Positions 43,831-56,665 of a DNA stretch of 64,000 bases are shown piece by piece. The stretch lies in NCBI RefSeq assembly GCF_963678635.1, contig NW_026970749.1, forward strand, positions 17,114 to 81,113, given 5' to 3'. A model generated the notes under the pieces. That model was not told the DNA's origin, searched no databases, and was given only the letters and a program-made list of their open reading frames with translations. This stretch comes from Symsagittifera roscoffensis (Eukaryota; Xenacoelomorpha; Acoela; Convolutidae). Position 1 is the first letter of the stretch. The number at the start of each line of letters is the position of its first letter. The position numbers and the translations under genes are program-made.

Positions 43831-45489
43831 AAGCGTGCTATTCAATCAACTCATGCTATTCAATCAACTCATGCGAAAGATGAAGTTGTCGCATGGTTGA
43901 GCCTCATATCTAGAATCAGGAATCTCGGTGTAGTTCATTACCCGAACCTCAGACACGTCCTCCATCATTTGTTTTGTTCCAAGTTGGTTCTCTGTGATGG
44001 GTACTTGTGCCATATGATTTTTGTTCAAATGTGACCAAGTGTCAGGCTTCTATTGGGATGCCCAGTCGTGCCAGAAAAACTCTCACTTGAATTAGACTAG
44101 ATCAGGCGAAAGTTCTACCGAGTACATAAGTTTGCTGTTTTGCACTGAGAAGATCATTTTGAGCAACAATTTGAGTAAAATATACAGAGTAAAAACAAGA
44201 ATGATTTAGTGCTTTGAAAGGATGTAGTTGAGAGTAGTTAAGTTGAAGTTAAAATGTTTAGGGCTGAGTTAGGAGGTAGTTGACGGTAGTTAAATTGACA
44301 ATAAAATCTTTTTTTTAAGAGTGAAGGGTACGTTTAACTCGAATGTGTGGGTGTAACCAATCAGAATTGATTTTCCATATTTGGTCTGTAGTCGTATCCA
44401 ATAAGATTTCAGATTTTAGCTTCCTTTCCTGGAGTTTTTATATACAAGCCGTGTCCAATAAAACAAAGTTTCATTGTAGGAACTTCTTACATATTGTCGT
44501 TTCCAATTTGAAAAAAATCATTTGTGTTTTGGTGTTGTATCCAATAAGAGGACCCTTTTAGGGACTGACATCTTCTAAATAAGTAAGAATATACATAAAA
44601 ACAATAGCAAAAATAATTGACTATAAGTTAATTGCTGTAAAAATAAAAAAACTTTGCTGATATAAGTAACAAAAGAAGCAAAAAAATGCAAATAGCACTC
44701 CCACATTTTTTTCATCAAGTTAATTGAATTTTTTGTATGTAATCAATGAAAAATTGCTAATTTTTGAGTAGATAGTTAATTTCTTCGATTTTGACGTAAA
44801 TTTGAGAGGATAGCTCAAAGATAATGATTTTTTCAAAGCAAATCTCTGGAAATCTGACTCCAAACTTGATCATGTAGTTTTTTGAATTTTAAAAACCACT
44901 AAAAAAATGAAAGAATAAAGAAATTTGCTGTGGAATTTTTACAAATTTGGGTATCGGGTAGGAGATAAAAAGAGAAAAATTTGAGTATCTTTGATATATT
45001 GTCGTACGACTTTTTGATTAACTTCAAATTTTCCAGAATAAAAAAAAATTCTTTCCTAGTCAGGTGTTATTCAACCGTAAGGTTAAAGCTCTGATACGCG
45101 ATATGTGGATCTCTTTGATTGAGTAAGTTTCCCTAAAAAGTCATTTACTTACTCGGAGAACTCTGTTTTAGACAAGAAAATTGTTCAAAAAATTTTTAAA
45201 AAAGTTAGAGTCAACGTGTTTTTCATCAATTAGAAATTCCAATGGAGGTTTGTTTCTTGTAGCGTGACTCTAGGAAAATCAATAGTGCTTATTAATAGAT
45301 ATTTTTCAAATAATGAAAGAAACTAAATATTAAATCAATTTAAATTTTGTTAAATTCTAATTGGTTGAATTCGAATTTGTTAGATTACTTTTCTTTAAGG
45401 GAGAGCAAATAAAATAAATTAATTCTGAAAGTTTTCACGCTGAAAAAAACTGTTCTACATTTTGTATAACTTCTTTCTAAAAGTTCAAG
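43831..45489. other. AT-rich stretch with no gene recognised
   Basis: Contains a small direct repeat of CTATTCAATCAACTCATGC near 43847-43870 and three GTATCCAATAAG-like words at about 44394, 44452 and 44536. The remaining sequence up to the PolB copy 4 leader shows no coding signal. Confidence 0.5.
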
Positions 45490-45598
45490 TAAGTAAAAAT
45501 CACTGAATAAATTTTTGGGACATTTCAAATATCCCCATTTGATATGAACCAAGTTTTATTTTCTTGATTTCCATACTTAAAACATCTCCCTTTTTTAG
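45490..45598 (+). promoter_or_regulatory. Predicted 5' UTR intron of PolB copy 4
   Basis: GTAAGTA at 45490-45496 and a pyrimidine tract with AG ending at 45598, directly before ATG 45599. Same arrangement as before copy 1 (114-185). Confidence 0.4.
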
Positions 45599-48500
45599 AT
45601 GCCGTCGCTAAAAAGAAAAGAGAAAATGCAGTGTGGGGACTGTGGAAACATGTACATTTGTCAAAACGCAATTCGACACCGCAAAAGTTGTGAAACAGGG
45701 ATTATGTCTTGTCCTGATTGTAAATATTTCACTTACAATAAGCAAAAAATGAAATGTCACATGGTCAAGAAGCATGCTCCATCAATTTCCAAGCAGTCAA
45801 CGATTTGCTTGTCTTGCGAAAAAGTGTTTCCGAGTTACTACTCTCTCCAATAACGTCGGACAAAAGAGCATGGAGCGAAACAATGGAAAATAAGCGATAC
45901 TGTAGCGTATTTTAACGAGACTGTGGACGAAGAATGGGAAGATGGAGAGAAACTCAAAAAGGATTTGAGTGCTTGTCAACAATTTCTGGTAGACACAGAA
46001 ATCGAAACTGGGAGATATCAGATATTTAACTTTCAAAAGTCAAAGTTAGATACCAAAGTTATCAATGAAAAGCTGGATGAAATAATCAAAAAGATGGATT
46101 CTGCTGTAAAAACCAATATCGCTCATAAAATTGTTCTTTGTAATGTCGATTTGGGAGAATATCGGTATAACTAGGCATACAAAAAAAACTCTGTTTGAAA
46201 AATCGATTTACCCTGTAAAAAAACTGATTTGATTGCAATCCACGCAAAAGTTACAATCCACGTCAGAACACAAACTGAAAAATCAAGTTGATCACAAATG
46301 TCACTGTTATTGCTGCATTAAAGGAAAACAATCCAATGGGATGTCCAGACTTTGTAATACCCGAGCCTTTACTGAAAAACTATTCGGTAAACTGTCGTTT
46401 ATGGGATAAAAATTAACAACCATACAAAGATCATCTTCGTCTTTTCCGTGCGTAAACACTGTGTTTGCATGGCCATATAAACCTCGATACTCATACATCT
46501 CAGCTGTTTACAGAGTTTGCCTCAAAATCTGGATACGTTCCAAAGAAATTTTGTGGAATTTCAATTGATGATCTACCACTCGTAGAGGGAATAGTTGAAC
46601 GCAGCACATTCATTAATAATTTGGACATTCCAGAAGGAGAATATGTTAGAGAATTGGCCAGGCAAATTATTGGAAGTTTTAAAAAACCGTGAAATAATTA
46701 CTTTTTCACAACCATATGATTCACACGAAAGATACTGATTCTTTTTCAAGTGCTTTCGATGTCCCTGCTGTGACTGTTTCTTCAACAGATCAGACAACTT
46801 CATTAGACATCTTCTAACTTGTAACCCTATAGTGCGATATTTTTATCCTAAAAACGCGTACAGACTACGGGAAGTAAAATTCAAAAAACTGGGCGGATTC
46901 AGCATTACTTACACCAAAGAGCCTAAGTTATTTAGCAATGTAGCAATCTTTGACTTCGAGTCATTTTCTGTTCCCACAGACAAATTAAAAGCAATTGAAA
47001 CAACTACTTGGATTGGGAAAGCCGTCCCAATTTTCGTCTCCCCAATCTCCTAATACTTTTTTTTGTTTCCAACTTGGAACTTCTGGCTGCAAAAAAAGCA
47101 AGTTTAAAATGAGAACAAAGTTTCAAAAAATCAAAAATACTGTCAATGATGATTTCAAAAAGATCTTTTATAAATTCAATGCTAGAAATGCAACTAAAAG
47201 ACTAGAAGTTTTCTAGTATGAAGATGAATGTGTTGAAGATGGGGATAAAGATGACATGTCGATCGACACAATTCTTGAGAGTTCTCAAAAATCAGCTGAT
47301 TGACCTAAAGCAGCATTTGAAGCGCTATGTTAATACCTTACCGGTGTTCGGTTTCAATAGCGGCAGATACGATCTGAACCTTATCAACTCTTATTTGATC
47401 GCGTACCTCCTATGTGAATAAGAAATTGAACCAACAGTCATTTAAAAAGCAAATGATTTCATATCCTTCAAATTTGGAGATGTACAGTTTCTAGACATAA
47501 TGAAGTTTCTTGGAGGAGCAAGAACAGTATATTCGTTTCTGAAAGCCTATAAAGCAAATGAAACCAAAGATTTTCCCCCTACGAATGGTTTGACAGTCCA
47601 GACAAGCTTGACTTTACGGATATGCATCCATATGAAACTTTTTTCAGCGAACTGAGAAATTGCAACTCTCTCGAGAAAGATTTCAACAATTAGCAAAAAC
47701 TGGTTAATGGAGGACTTGATCAACAAAGTGCACCGAAAAACTTATGTATTCACTCAATTCCACCAACAGATTTTGAAAATTACCCTTAGTTGAAAAGCAT
47801 CTGGGAACAACACAGCATGATTACTTTCAAAAACTTCTCGTGATGGTATAACAACAAAGATGTTGTTCCTACTCTTGAAGCTATGAAGCAAAAAAATATA
47901 GAGTTTTACCATGTTAAGGTAGTTTATGCTAGAACTGGGATTCACGCTTCCAAATCTTGCAAATATCTGCTTACAAATTGACAAATCACAAGTTCTACCC
48001 GTTCTATGAAGGAGATAAGGATTTATGTGAGAATCTTAGAGAAGACTTGACTGGTGGACCATCAGTGATTTTTAACCGAAAAGCTGTTGTCGGCCAAAAT
48101 ATATTCGTAAATCGTCAAATATTTGCAAGACAATAGTTGGAATTGACGCTAGCCAATTATATCCATTCTCAGTGTGCCAGGAGATGCCTACAGGACTTTA
48201 CAAAAGATAGGAGAATGACTCTAAAACTGAGCGGTTTAAAGTTAGAATCATCAGAGCAAGAAAATTCGACAACACTTTTATGTCCTTCTATCATGAATTG
48301 ACACCAGAGTGTAAAATTGAGAGTGTTAACACAACCACAAGGCAGAACAAAATTGACTGTTTCCATGTTGATGGCTACTGCGGTCACTGTAAAACTATGG
48401 TTTTTGAAGCTATGGGTTGCTCTTATCACTTCTGCTCCTGTCAAGAAACCCATCCTTCTTTGTCAGAACAAGATATTGAAAGGGGAAATAAGAAGCGAGA

Positions 48501-49330
48501 AATGAATGTGTTAAGACAACAGTATTTAAAATAAAAAGGTTACAATATTCAGGAAATGTGGGAGAGTGAGTGGTAGGAGTATTTTGAAACAGATTCTACA
48601 GTCAAGAATCAAGTCAAGACAAATTTTTCCTTAAAAAAGGCCTCTCTGTACTGATTCCAAAATGTTGATTTTCAGTTTTAAATTACAAAATGGCACAAGC
48701 ATTGCTCCCTTTTTTAAATTCTATCTAAGTCTTGGACTTCAAAGTACAAAAGTTTATCGGTTTGTTATTTTTGTTAACAAATTTGTTAAATCGGTTGTTG
48801 ATGCTCGACGAGTAGGAGACGAGAATCCATACTCTGAAGTTTTTGCTGACACCATGAAGCTTCTCGGTAATAGCTCGTACGGTTATCAAATTACGGACAG
48901 ATCTAGACACACGGTAACCAAATATCTCTGCGATGAAAAGATACACATAGCAATAATTTAAAGGTTTTTTAGCAATTGAACACAGGAAGTTGACAATTGA
49001 ACACAGGAAATCAATAATTGTAGGCTCTTTTTGATTCTTCAACATGCCAAACTTAGAGTGTTGGATTATACTAAAAATTTTTCCACAAAATTTTCGATGA
49101 AAAAAAAATTGAGGACTGGAGATGGATACGGACTCTTTGTATCTAGCATTAGTCGATGAGAACTTGGAGGAGTGTATATTACTTGAGAAGAAATTTCAGT
49201 GTACACAAATTCGTCGAAATGACCGTAGAGACGTTTTTATAGCTAATGCAAAGCAGAACTTTTCCCACTTACATGCTGTTCATAAAAAGCAAGATAAAGG
49301 AGAACCAGGATATGTAGTAAATTTTCATAC
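45599..49330 (+). pseudogene. polB: Zinc-finger / family B DNA polymerase pseudogene, copy 4
   Basis: This is the only other copy with the 5' end. Its first codons give the same three fingers as copy 1 (CGDCGNMYICQNAIRHRKSC, then CPDCK...HMVKKH and CLSCEKVFPSYYSL), continuing in one frame through a stop at 45851 into the polymerase N-terminus (EEWEDGEKLKKDL). This proves the fingers and polymerase were one protein. Later parts show DFES near 46957, FGFNSGRYDLN near 47350, motif A near 48137-48163, motif B near 48855-48882 and motif C at 49122-49151. Many stops and shifts, several shared with copy 2, disable it. Relative to copy 2 about 265 bp are deleted after GEPGY near 49311, removing the Cys-rich C-terminal tail. 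Confidence 0.87.
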
Positions 49331-49628
49331 AATCCAGTGATGTACATGTTAATTAACTTTTCAACTGTGATATAACAGCTTACATTAATTTGACTTTTTT
49401 CTGAAATTATTTGTTTTCTTTGAAGTTTCAGTTAGGTTTCAGCAGAGTTTCAGACACTTTAAATAAAAATTCAAATGGTTGAGAACAGTATTAAAAACAT
49501 GTCTGAATATATTGAGAAATCTATACCTTATCAGACTGGTGTAGAGGATCTTAAAACATGGTAAGATCGGGCATCTTGAAAACTTTCTGAAACTTACCAT
49601 CCTACCATCACACTGAAACCTTACCATT

Positions 49629-49741
49629 CCCTATCCTAATACATTAGGAAACCTATTCCCTATCTTATTACATAGGAAATCTATTCCCAATCTTTTTACT
49701 TACCTTACAGACCGGATGCACTATTCTCTATTTTAATACAT
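49629..49741 (+). repeat. Iteron-like array downstream of PolB copy 4
   Basis: Four motif variants start at 49629, 49658, 49686 and 49726 (spacings 29, 28 and 40), as after copies 2 and 3, although this copy has diverged from them elsewhere. Confidence 0.75.
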
Positions 49742-49789
49742 GGGGGCTTGCACCCACCCCCCTCCCCTTATCACCTCACACCTATATTA

Positions 49790-51228
49790 CTACCAATTAT
49801 CTGAATTTAATTTTATTTAAAAAAACCATGACGAAGAAAATAACTATACTACACAAATTAGTTTTTTTCAAATTCTACAGCGTGTCATTCTTTACAATTA
49901 TATCACTCATTTAGCCATAATAGCCTGCTAAATTATACTGTGTGACAATGAAAGTTCGATATATACGCTTGCTACTCGCCAATTCATCAAGTCGGAATCT
50001 AGACTTTTTTCTAGTTAATCACTAGTTTACCATAATCAGTTGAATCACTTGCTGCTATGCTGCAGACTAATTTTATATCCTGCTGACATTCTCAAACTCA
50101 CGAAAGTTCAAATTAACTAGTGGGTACTAGTTACTACTGGTAGATGCTATATCTATAATGCAAACCATTGTGTGTATCATTATAGAGTTTCGATATAATT
50201 TGTCTACTGATAATTTCTCGGGTTCATAGTTGTTGTCGAATTAAGTTATGTCTGTTTAATTTCCAAATTCTGTAATCCACTTTGTAAACACTCTTTAGAT
50301 AGCTATCACAGAGTTTGAGATTATTGACTGTCGGCCTTAATTCTGCCGGACTATTCGCCGTTTTTTTTTCCAAAAAGGTCCGATAGCAATTTTGAGATCA
50401 ATAACGCTCAATAATTTAATGCCCAAAACCAACCGCACTAGGACCTTTTTGAAAAATTTTAGTTAATTTAAACACGCAGAATTTTTTTTTGAAAGTGTTT
50501 TTTTCCACTTTTTTCTTCAATTTTAATATCACTGTAAGTTCTGTTTGCTAATTATTGAAAGAAACTGCTTTAACCTTACAGTGGTTGTAGAACTTTGGCT
50601 TTCTTGTTATAGATAGGCAACCGCCCCCCTCCCCTTTGCCGTGATTTGTTTTTAAACTTGTACAATGTCTAAGACACTCATTCAAGAACCCCCTGCCCGC
50701 TTTGCAGCCTAATGAATATCTGTTTTCTGCATACGTTTTTATATGGTTTTTTGGGATATCAAATTCATGTTTTTTTTTGTGTTTATATATAACTTCAAGC
50801 TATCGTTTAGCATGACCATTTTCAACAAACACGCGCGCCTTCAACAATTTTCATGACACAGGCAATTTTAATGGTACATGTTCAGTTGCTTCTATTGCCG
50901 AAGTGTTATGTTATATTTTTGGATCTGGTAAAATTTTGCTTTGGAGATTTGGTATAAAATATTCAAAACACGGCATTTTGCTCTGACGAACGATTTAATA
51001 TCATGTAAAACATAGAGTTTTTTCTGCCCCGTGAGTCTCACCTGTATTTATAATTATTGGCACATTTGAAAAGTTGTACAAAAAGTATAAAAAATTACCG
51101 AATGCCAAAAATTCGCTAGTTGAATGAATTAGACCCGCATACCAAACCAACAACCATGTGATTTTAAGATGGGTGAAGTGATAATGTAGCACATATTTGG
51201 CCCGAATATTTAACGAATACAAAATAAA
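49790..51228 (+). repeat. R1 repeat, copy 4
   Basis: Full-length partner of 17880-19858 without the Rep-A insertion. It ends at GAATACAAAATAAA, where Rep-A begins in both copies. Small ORFs on the minus strand (for example 51001-51231) recur at 19631-19861 but have no domain. Confidence 0.75.
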
Positions 51229-52320
51229 CAAGACTGCTCGTATCAGGACGAAGCCCTGAATGTTCCGACTGCCCTTTAAGGTCTATGGAGCAAAAGTAAC
51301 ATGAAAATTTAAAGATAAAAAGTAAAATTAAAAAACTTTTTTTAAAAAACTTGAGAATTTCTGTAAAAACATCCCCCCACACGTCATATTAAGATTTTTC
51401 TAAAATTTTCAGTCCTCTTTACAAATCAATTATGGCATATAAGCTTCCTTGAACCAATTTGGAACCAATTTCTAAGACGGATTGAATCTCGCTTACGCGT
51501 TAATAGCGCTAAACATATCGCGCGTTAATTTGTTCGCCTAAAACTACACGTACATGAACCAGAAAATTTTAATTGATGGCGCTTTTTTGCCTATTGTAAT
51601 ATTATTGAAAATGAATTTTAGATTCAGGAGAAATTTTGAAGTAAAAGATTGATTTTTAAAAAATGTTATCATTGTTGTATATTTTTGCTTGAGGGAATCG
51701 ATGGATTTTTTATATGTGGTATGATCTTAATCGTCGTTATTTGAGTAGAATTTTTGGGAAAAAATTTTTGATCCGGCTTTCGTAACTAAAGTTAAGGAAC
51801 GTTTGTGCTCGGGGTGGGTCTTTTTTACTTCAGATAAATTTCGATTTTTTAGCCAGCCATTTTTGACAGAACTTTTTTTTTATACCTCTCGAAAGCTATT
51901 GTTTTCTTGAGCCTAAATTTGAGAAGATATTTCACCTGCGATCATTTTTCATAAAGTAATGGGGGTTTAAAGATAGCCAATATGGCCAATTTGGGACAAT
52001 TAACGTGCGATATATTTCGTGCAAAAAATGCGTCAGCGGAGATTTAATCAGTCTTAGAAATCGTTCCAAATTAGTTCAAAGAAGCTTATATGCTATAATT
52101 GATTTGTTAATAGAAGCAAAAATTATCGCTTTGTATTTAATATGGCGTGTGGAAGTATGCTTTTACTAAAAATCTCCAATTTAAAAAAATTAATTATACA
52201 TTTTTTTTACAATTTAAACTTTTCATGTTATTACTGCTTCATAAACCTTAAAAGGCAGTCGGAGAATTCAGGGCTTTGACCTGATACGAGCAGTCTTGTT
52301 AAGTTTAGGAATTACAAGCG
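51229..52320. repeat. Rep-A copies: truncated forward (51229-51533) and reverse (51754-52312)
   Basis: The forward copy breaks off after CGCGCGTTAATTTG near 51533. About 220 bp of cassette-like text (TTTTAATTGATGGCGC) intervenes, then a reverse copy ends CCTGATACGAGCAGTC. Non-coding. Confidence 0.65.
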
Positions 52321-52375
52321 CTGAAAGCTAAAATTATTTTGAACCGAGGCAACAGTCAAAGTTGAACTTTAAATT

Positions 52376-52960
52376 AAACAAGACTGCTCGTATCGAATGT
52401 TCCGACCTCCTTTCAAGGTCTATGGAGCAGTAATAAAAAAAATTAAAAATTAAACAAAACTGCTCGTATCAAGGCGAAGCCGTGAATGTACCGACTGTTT
52501 TTTTGGGTTCATGGAGCAGTAATAACATTAAAAAATTAAATGAATAAAACAAAATGAAAAATTTTTTTTTCCTAAAATTTGAATTTTTTTATGAAAACCA
52601 TCCCCCCACACGCCATACAAAGTACAAAAGGATAGATTTTGCTCCTTGTAACAAATCAATTTTGGCAAACAAGCTTCTTTCAACCAAGTTGGAAAGATTT
52701 CTCAGAGGGATTAAATCTCCGCTTACGTGTTAAAAGCGCGAAATATATCGCGCGTTATTGTCCCAAATTGGACAAAATGGCAATATTTAAACCCCCGTAA
52801 CCGTACCGAAAATGATCACAGGTAAAATATCTTCTCAAATTGCAGCTCAAGACAACAATAACTTTCGAATGAAATAAAAAAATTCCGTCAAAATGGCTAG
52901 TTAAAAAGTCGAAATTTGTTTGAAGAAAAAAAACCCACCCGGGCACTAATTCCTCAGAGG
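52376..52960 (+). repeat. Rep-A left-end fragment followed by a longer forward Rep-A
   Basis: A 60-bp left end (ACAAGACTGCTCGTATC) at 52376 is followed by another left end at 52458 (AAAACTGCTCGTATCAAGG) that runs on to AAACCCACCCGGGCAC near 52950. No gene. Confidence 0.65.
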
Positions 52961-52976
52961 ATTAAATCTCCGCTTA

Positions 52977-53149
52977 CGTGTTAAAAGCGCGAAATATATC
53001 GCGCGTTATTACTGAGAAACTTTCCATTTTTTGTTCCGACTTTCGATACGAAAGTAACGGAAGTCGGAACGTGTTAAATATATTTCGCGCTTTTAACACG
53101 TTCCGACTTCCGCTACTTTCGTATCGAAAGTCGGAACAAAAAATGGAAA
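52977..53149. repeat. Long near-perfect hairpin with nested inverted copy
   Basis: Arms 53021-53078 and 53092-53149 (58 bp each) are complementary with one mismatch (GTAACGG against GTAGCGG), around a 13-nt loop. The loop plus the edge of the second arm (53079-53100) is itself the exact reverse complement of 52977-52998. The arms are made of Rep-A right-end sequence. Confidence 0.92.
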
Positions 53150-53159
53150 ATTGTGAAAT

Positions 53160-53458
53160 CAATTATGGCATCTAAGCTTCCTTCAACCAATTTGGAACGA
53201 TTTCCAAGACGGATTAAATCTCGCTTACGCACTAATAGCGCAAAGAAATTGTCCCAAATTAATTGTAAACAAAATGGCAATCTGTAAACCCCATAACCTT
53301 CGAAAAATGATTACAGATGAAATATAAGCTCAGGACAACATTAGCTTTCGAATGCAATTTTAAAAATCCGCCAAAAATGGCTAGTTAAAAAGTCGAAATT
53401 TGTCTGAAGAACCCCAAGGACAAATATTCCGTTACTTTCGTTACGCAAGTCGGAACAT
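53160..53458 (+). repeat. Rep-A partial copy, forward
   Basis: Starts at AATTATGGCATCTAAGC after the hairpin and ends at GTTACGCAAGTCGGAACA. The left end is missing. Confidence 0.65.
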
Positions 53459-53815
53459 TAGCAAAAGCGTGCTATTCAATCAACTCATGCGTTGAAAAGC
53501 GTATGAAGACAAGAAAGATTACTTAAAAACATTCTGTATCATTTTTAAACGCATGTAGTCTATTGATAAAATCAAATAACGACAGAACGAGCAAAAATTA
53601 AATAACAAACTTCGAATGATTTTACCTATTGAAAGTTTGAGTCTTCAGTTTGTGATTTCTGGATAGAAATACCAAACAGTATAAAAAATGTTTTTTTTGC
53701 ACATGCTTCAAAAACCAAGAAAGTTACCAATTTTTAACACAGTTAAGCCATACAAAGTCTGTTTATTTTCAACTCTGAGCAATTGGTTTGAATAATTTTG
53801 CATACGTTCAACACT

Positions 53816-53998
53816 ATGGACAAAGAAAAAGAAAATCGAATGAAGTTTTGGGCGGGGGAGATATTGGACAGTTCTCTGGACATTCTAGCCGGGGATAATT
53901 TCGTAGAGGCGTTTGCTGGTGTGGTAGGAGAGAAGCTGGGCCTACAACTACCCGGTATGTTAGCTTTGTTTCTACCTTCTATTTTATTAGCAATATAA
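53816..53998 (+). CDS. Small ORF or captured exon, copy 2
   Basis: Same 60-codon frame as 40709-40891, from ATG 53816, with one residue different, the same donor-like GTATGT (53955-53960) and the same hydrophobic end. The flanks match the first copy for several hundred bases on both sides, apart from an extra block near 53650-53720 that the first copy lacks. Function unknown. A Rep-A left end follows at 54111. Confidence 0.4.
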   Translation: MDKEKENRMKFWAGEILDSSLDILAGDNFVEAFAGVVGEKLGLQLPGMLALFLPSILLAI

Positions 53999-54110
53999 CT
54001 TTTTTCAATCGGTGTAAATCTCGGTAGTAGTAAATCTCGATGTAAATCTCAGTGTAAATCTCGCTTTGGTTCCATGTTTATACCAGTAAAAACTTGTGAA
54101 AATAAATAGT

Positions 54111-54636
54111 AACAAGTCTGCTCGTATCAGGGTTAGGCCTTGAATGTTCCGACTGCCTCTTAAGGTCTATGGAGCAGTAATAACATGAAAAAATAATTGT
54201 AACAAATAAAACTGAATATTTTTTCATCTTTGAGATTTTATCTGAAATTCATCCCCCCAACACGCCATATTCATTACAAAGCGATAGATTTTGCTTCTAT
54301 TAACAAATCAATTATAGCATATAAGCTTCTTTGAACCAATTTGGAACGATTTATAAGACGGCTCAAATATCCGCTTACGCGTTAATTGCGCGAAATATAT
54401 CGCACGTTATTTGTCCCAAATTGGCCAAATTGGCAATCTTTAAACCCCCATTACTTTATGAAAAATGATCACAGGCGAAGTATTTTTTCAAATTTAGGCT
54501 CAAGAAAAAAAATAGCTTTCGAGTGATACAAAAATGTTCTGTTAAAAGAGGCTAAGTTGATAAATCGAATTTTCTCTGAAGAAAAAACCCACCCGAGCAC
54601 AAATATTCCGTTAATTTCGTTACGAAAGTCGGAACC
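54111..54636 (+). repeat. Rep-A copy, forward, near full length
   Basis: Starts ACAAGTCTGCTCGTATCAGG and ends TTCGTTACGAAAGTCGGAAC. The right end carries the hairpin TTTCGTTACGAAA. One of the cleaner copies for a consensus. Confidence 0.75.
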
Positions 54637-55900
54637 ACAATTAATAGTTGAGTTTTGCTTCATGATCATTGGGATATGGTGAATCATTTCGTGTTAGCTT
54701 ACTTTGAAAATTTCATGAGCGTGAATCGAAATGTTGACAGGAGTCATGCAAGAGTTGCAGAGCGAGGACCGTAACTTCAGTATAAAGATAAAATAACAAA
54801 AAAATTTAAAATTTTTGAAAAAATATTTACTTACATATTATCTAATCAGATTCCCCGATACTAACGCTAATCAAAATATTCCTGCTATCTATCTCATTAT
54901 TTGATATCAGAAAAGATAGTTATTCCTTTATTCAGTTTTTTGTTCAGTTTTTATTCAGTGTTTTGTTTGATAATTTTAGTGTTTTATGATTTTTTTTTGT
55001 TTAAAAAATTAGGTAAAAAGAATAAGTAGTCAAAACTTTTCCAGTTCTTCCAGAATTTTCTTCCAGTTCAGCCAAAATTTTCTTCCAGTTCGTCCAGAAC
55101 CACGATGTGGAATGTTCTTCCAAAGCTGCAAATTTAGTACAATAAGCACGCGATAGCACGTAAAAAAAGCTTGCAAATGTTTACCCGCACCAAGCGCCCA
55201 TGAATCATGATCAATTTTATTGTCATAATATGGTCAGTATCTATGAATTTTCAAAATAATAGATTAGAATCTATTAAAATGGTTTATAATCATAATATTT
55301 TGTATGTCAGTATAATCCATTATAATAAATTATAATCCATTAAAAATGGATTATAGTCTTTCTATTTTTATGCCAATATAATCCATTATAATCCATTCTA
55401 AAGTCATCTCTCTTCCTGTTTAGTGAAGTTGCTACGTACGTTTCATAAAATGTTACATTTCACGTTAAAAATTATAATTTTTTTTTGTTTTTTGTTTTCT
55501 CAATTTTTGACAGCTAAATTTTTTAAATTTTACGAGGGGGTTGGGAAACTGGAAAAGAGCCCCCCTGCCAAATTACTACAACTGCTATTCCCCCCCCCCC
55601 CCCCCCCCACTATAGTTGAACACGGTGGCGGTGTTATTTATTTGTTGAATTTGGGGAGGGGTTAACGATTGACACCCCCAGTTTACCGCCCCCCTCTTAG
55701 GTTGGGGGTGGCTGAATTAGAAAAAAACTTGAGGAGGTGACGATGAGACATGGCGTTTAATATAATTTAAATGCAATTTTAATCGAATTTAGTTCTAAAA
55801 ACAAATGGGTTATAATCGACTATAATTGGCTTATAGTGGATTTTTATTTCAAAAATAATCAATTTCAGTGCAAAAAATAATGAATTATAATCGATTTTAA
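54637..55900. other. AT-rich stretch with no gene recognised
   Basis: Holds a TCCATTATAATCCATTA-type cluster at 55250-55400, a poly-C run of 19 at 55590-55608 and further ATTATAATCGAC-like text near 55810. A CTTCCAGTTC word recurs near 55035-55090. No ORF with recognisable features. Confidence 0.5.
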
Positions 55901-55939
55901 TGTATTTTTGAGCGGGATCTCGACCCGGTTGGCAAAATT

Positions 55940-56665
55940 TGTTTATATTTTTCAAAAGGTATTGTATCTTAAGCTCAAATTTAAAAATTATCTCACCTGT
56001 GATCATTTTTCGTAAAGTTATGGTGGTTTAAAGTTTGTCATTTTGGCGAAACTGGGACAATTAACGCGCGATATACTGCGCGCTGTTAACGCGTAAGCGG
56101 AGGTTTGATCCGTCATAGAAATCGTTCCAAATTGTTTGAACATACAGACACAAAATTGTGCGCCTATCCAGTGCACAGTTTGACCTCGTAATGAAATATA
56201 AAATTTTTTTTATTTAAATACATTCAATTTTTTCATGTTATTACTGCTCGTACGCCTTAAAAGGCAGTCCGCTCATTCAGGGCTTCGCCCTGTAGGAGCA
56301 GTTTTGTTGTTTCGACTTGCGGAGAAAGTGGGAGTATTTATGCATGGGATGGTTTTTTTATTCAGTCAATTTTCGACCACTTAACGGTCAATTATGACGG
56401 ATTTTTAAATTTCGTATTGAAGATATTGTTGTCTTCAGCTCAAATAAAAAAATTATACCTGCGATCATTTTCCAATAAGTTGTGGGGGTTTGAAAATTGC
56501 TAATTTAGCCAATTTGGGATAATTAACGCGCGCTATATGACGTTCGTAAAACACGCAAAAGCGCTGATATAAATTGAGTTGAGACAAGTTTTTTGGTCGG
56601 AACCTTAAAATGCAGTCAGACAGGGCTCTGCCCTCAGAATCGATAAATCCTGTTTCGTTTTTAAT
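55940..56665 (-). repeat. Two reverse Rep-A copies in series
   Basis: First copy about 55940-56310 (ACGCGCGATATACTGCGCGC core, ending CAGGGCTTCGCCCTG), then a diverged one about 56340-56665 (ending CAGTCAGACAGGGC). In the first, the CAGGGC-TTC-GCCCTG terminal hairpin is perfect. Confidence 0.65.

Noticed and set aside
44343-44561. 72-codon ORF upstream of PolB copy 4
   Set aside because: AT-rich, overlaps repeated words, no domain and no second copy.
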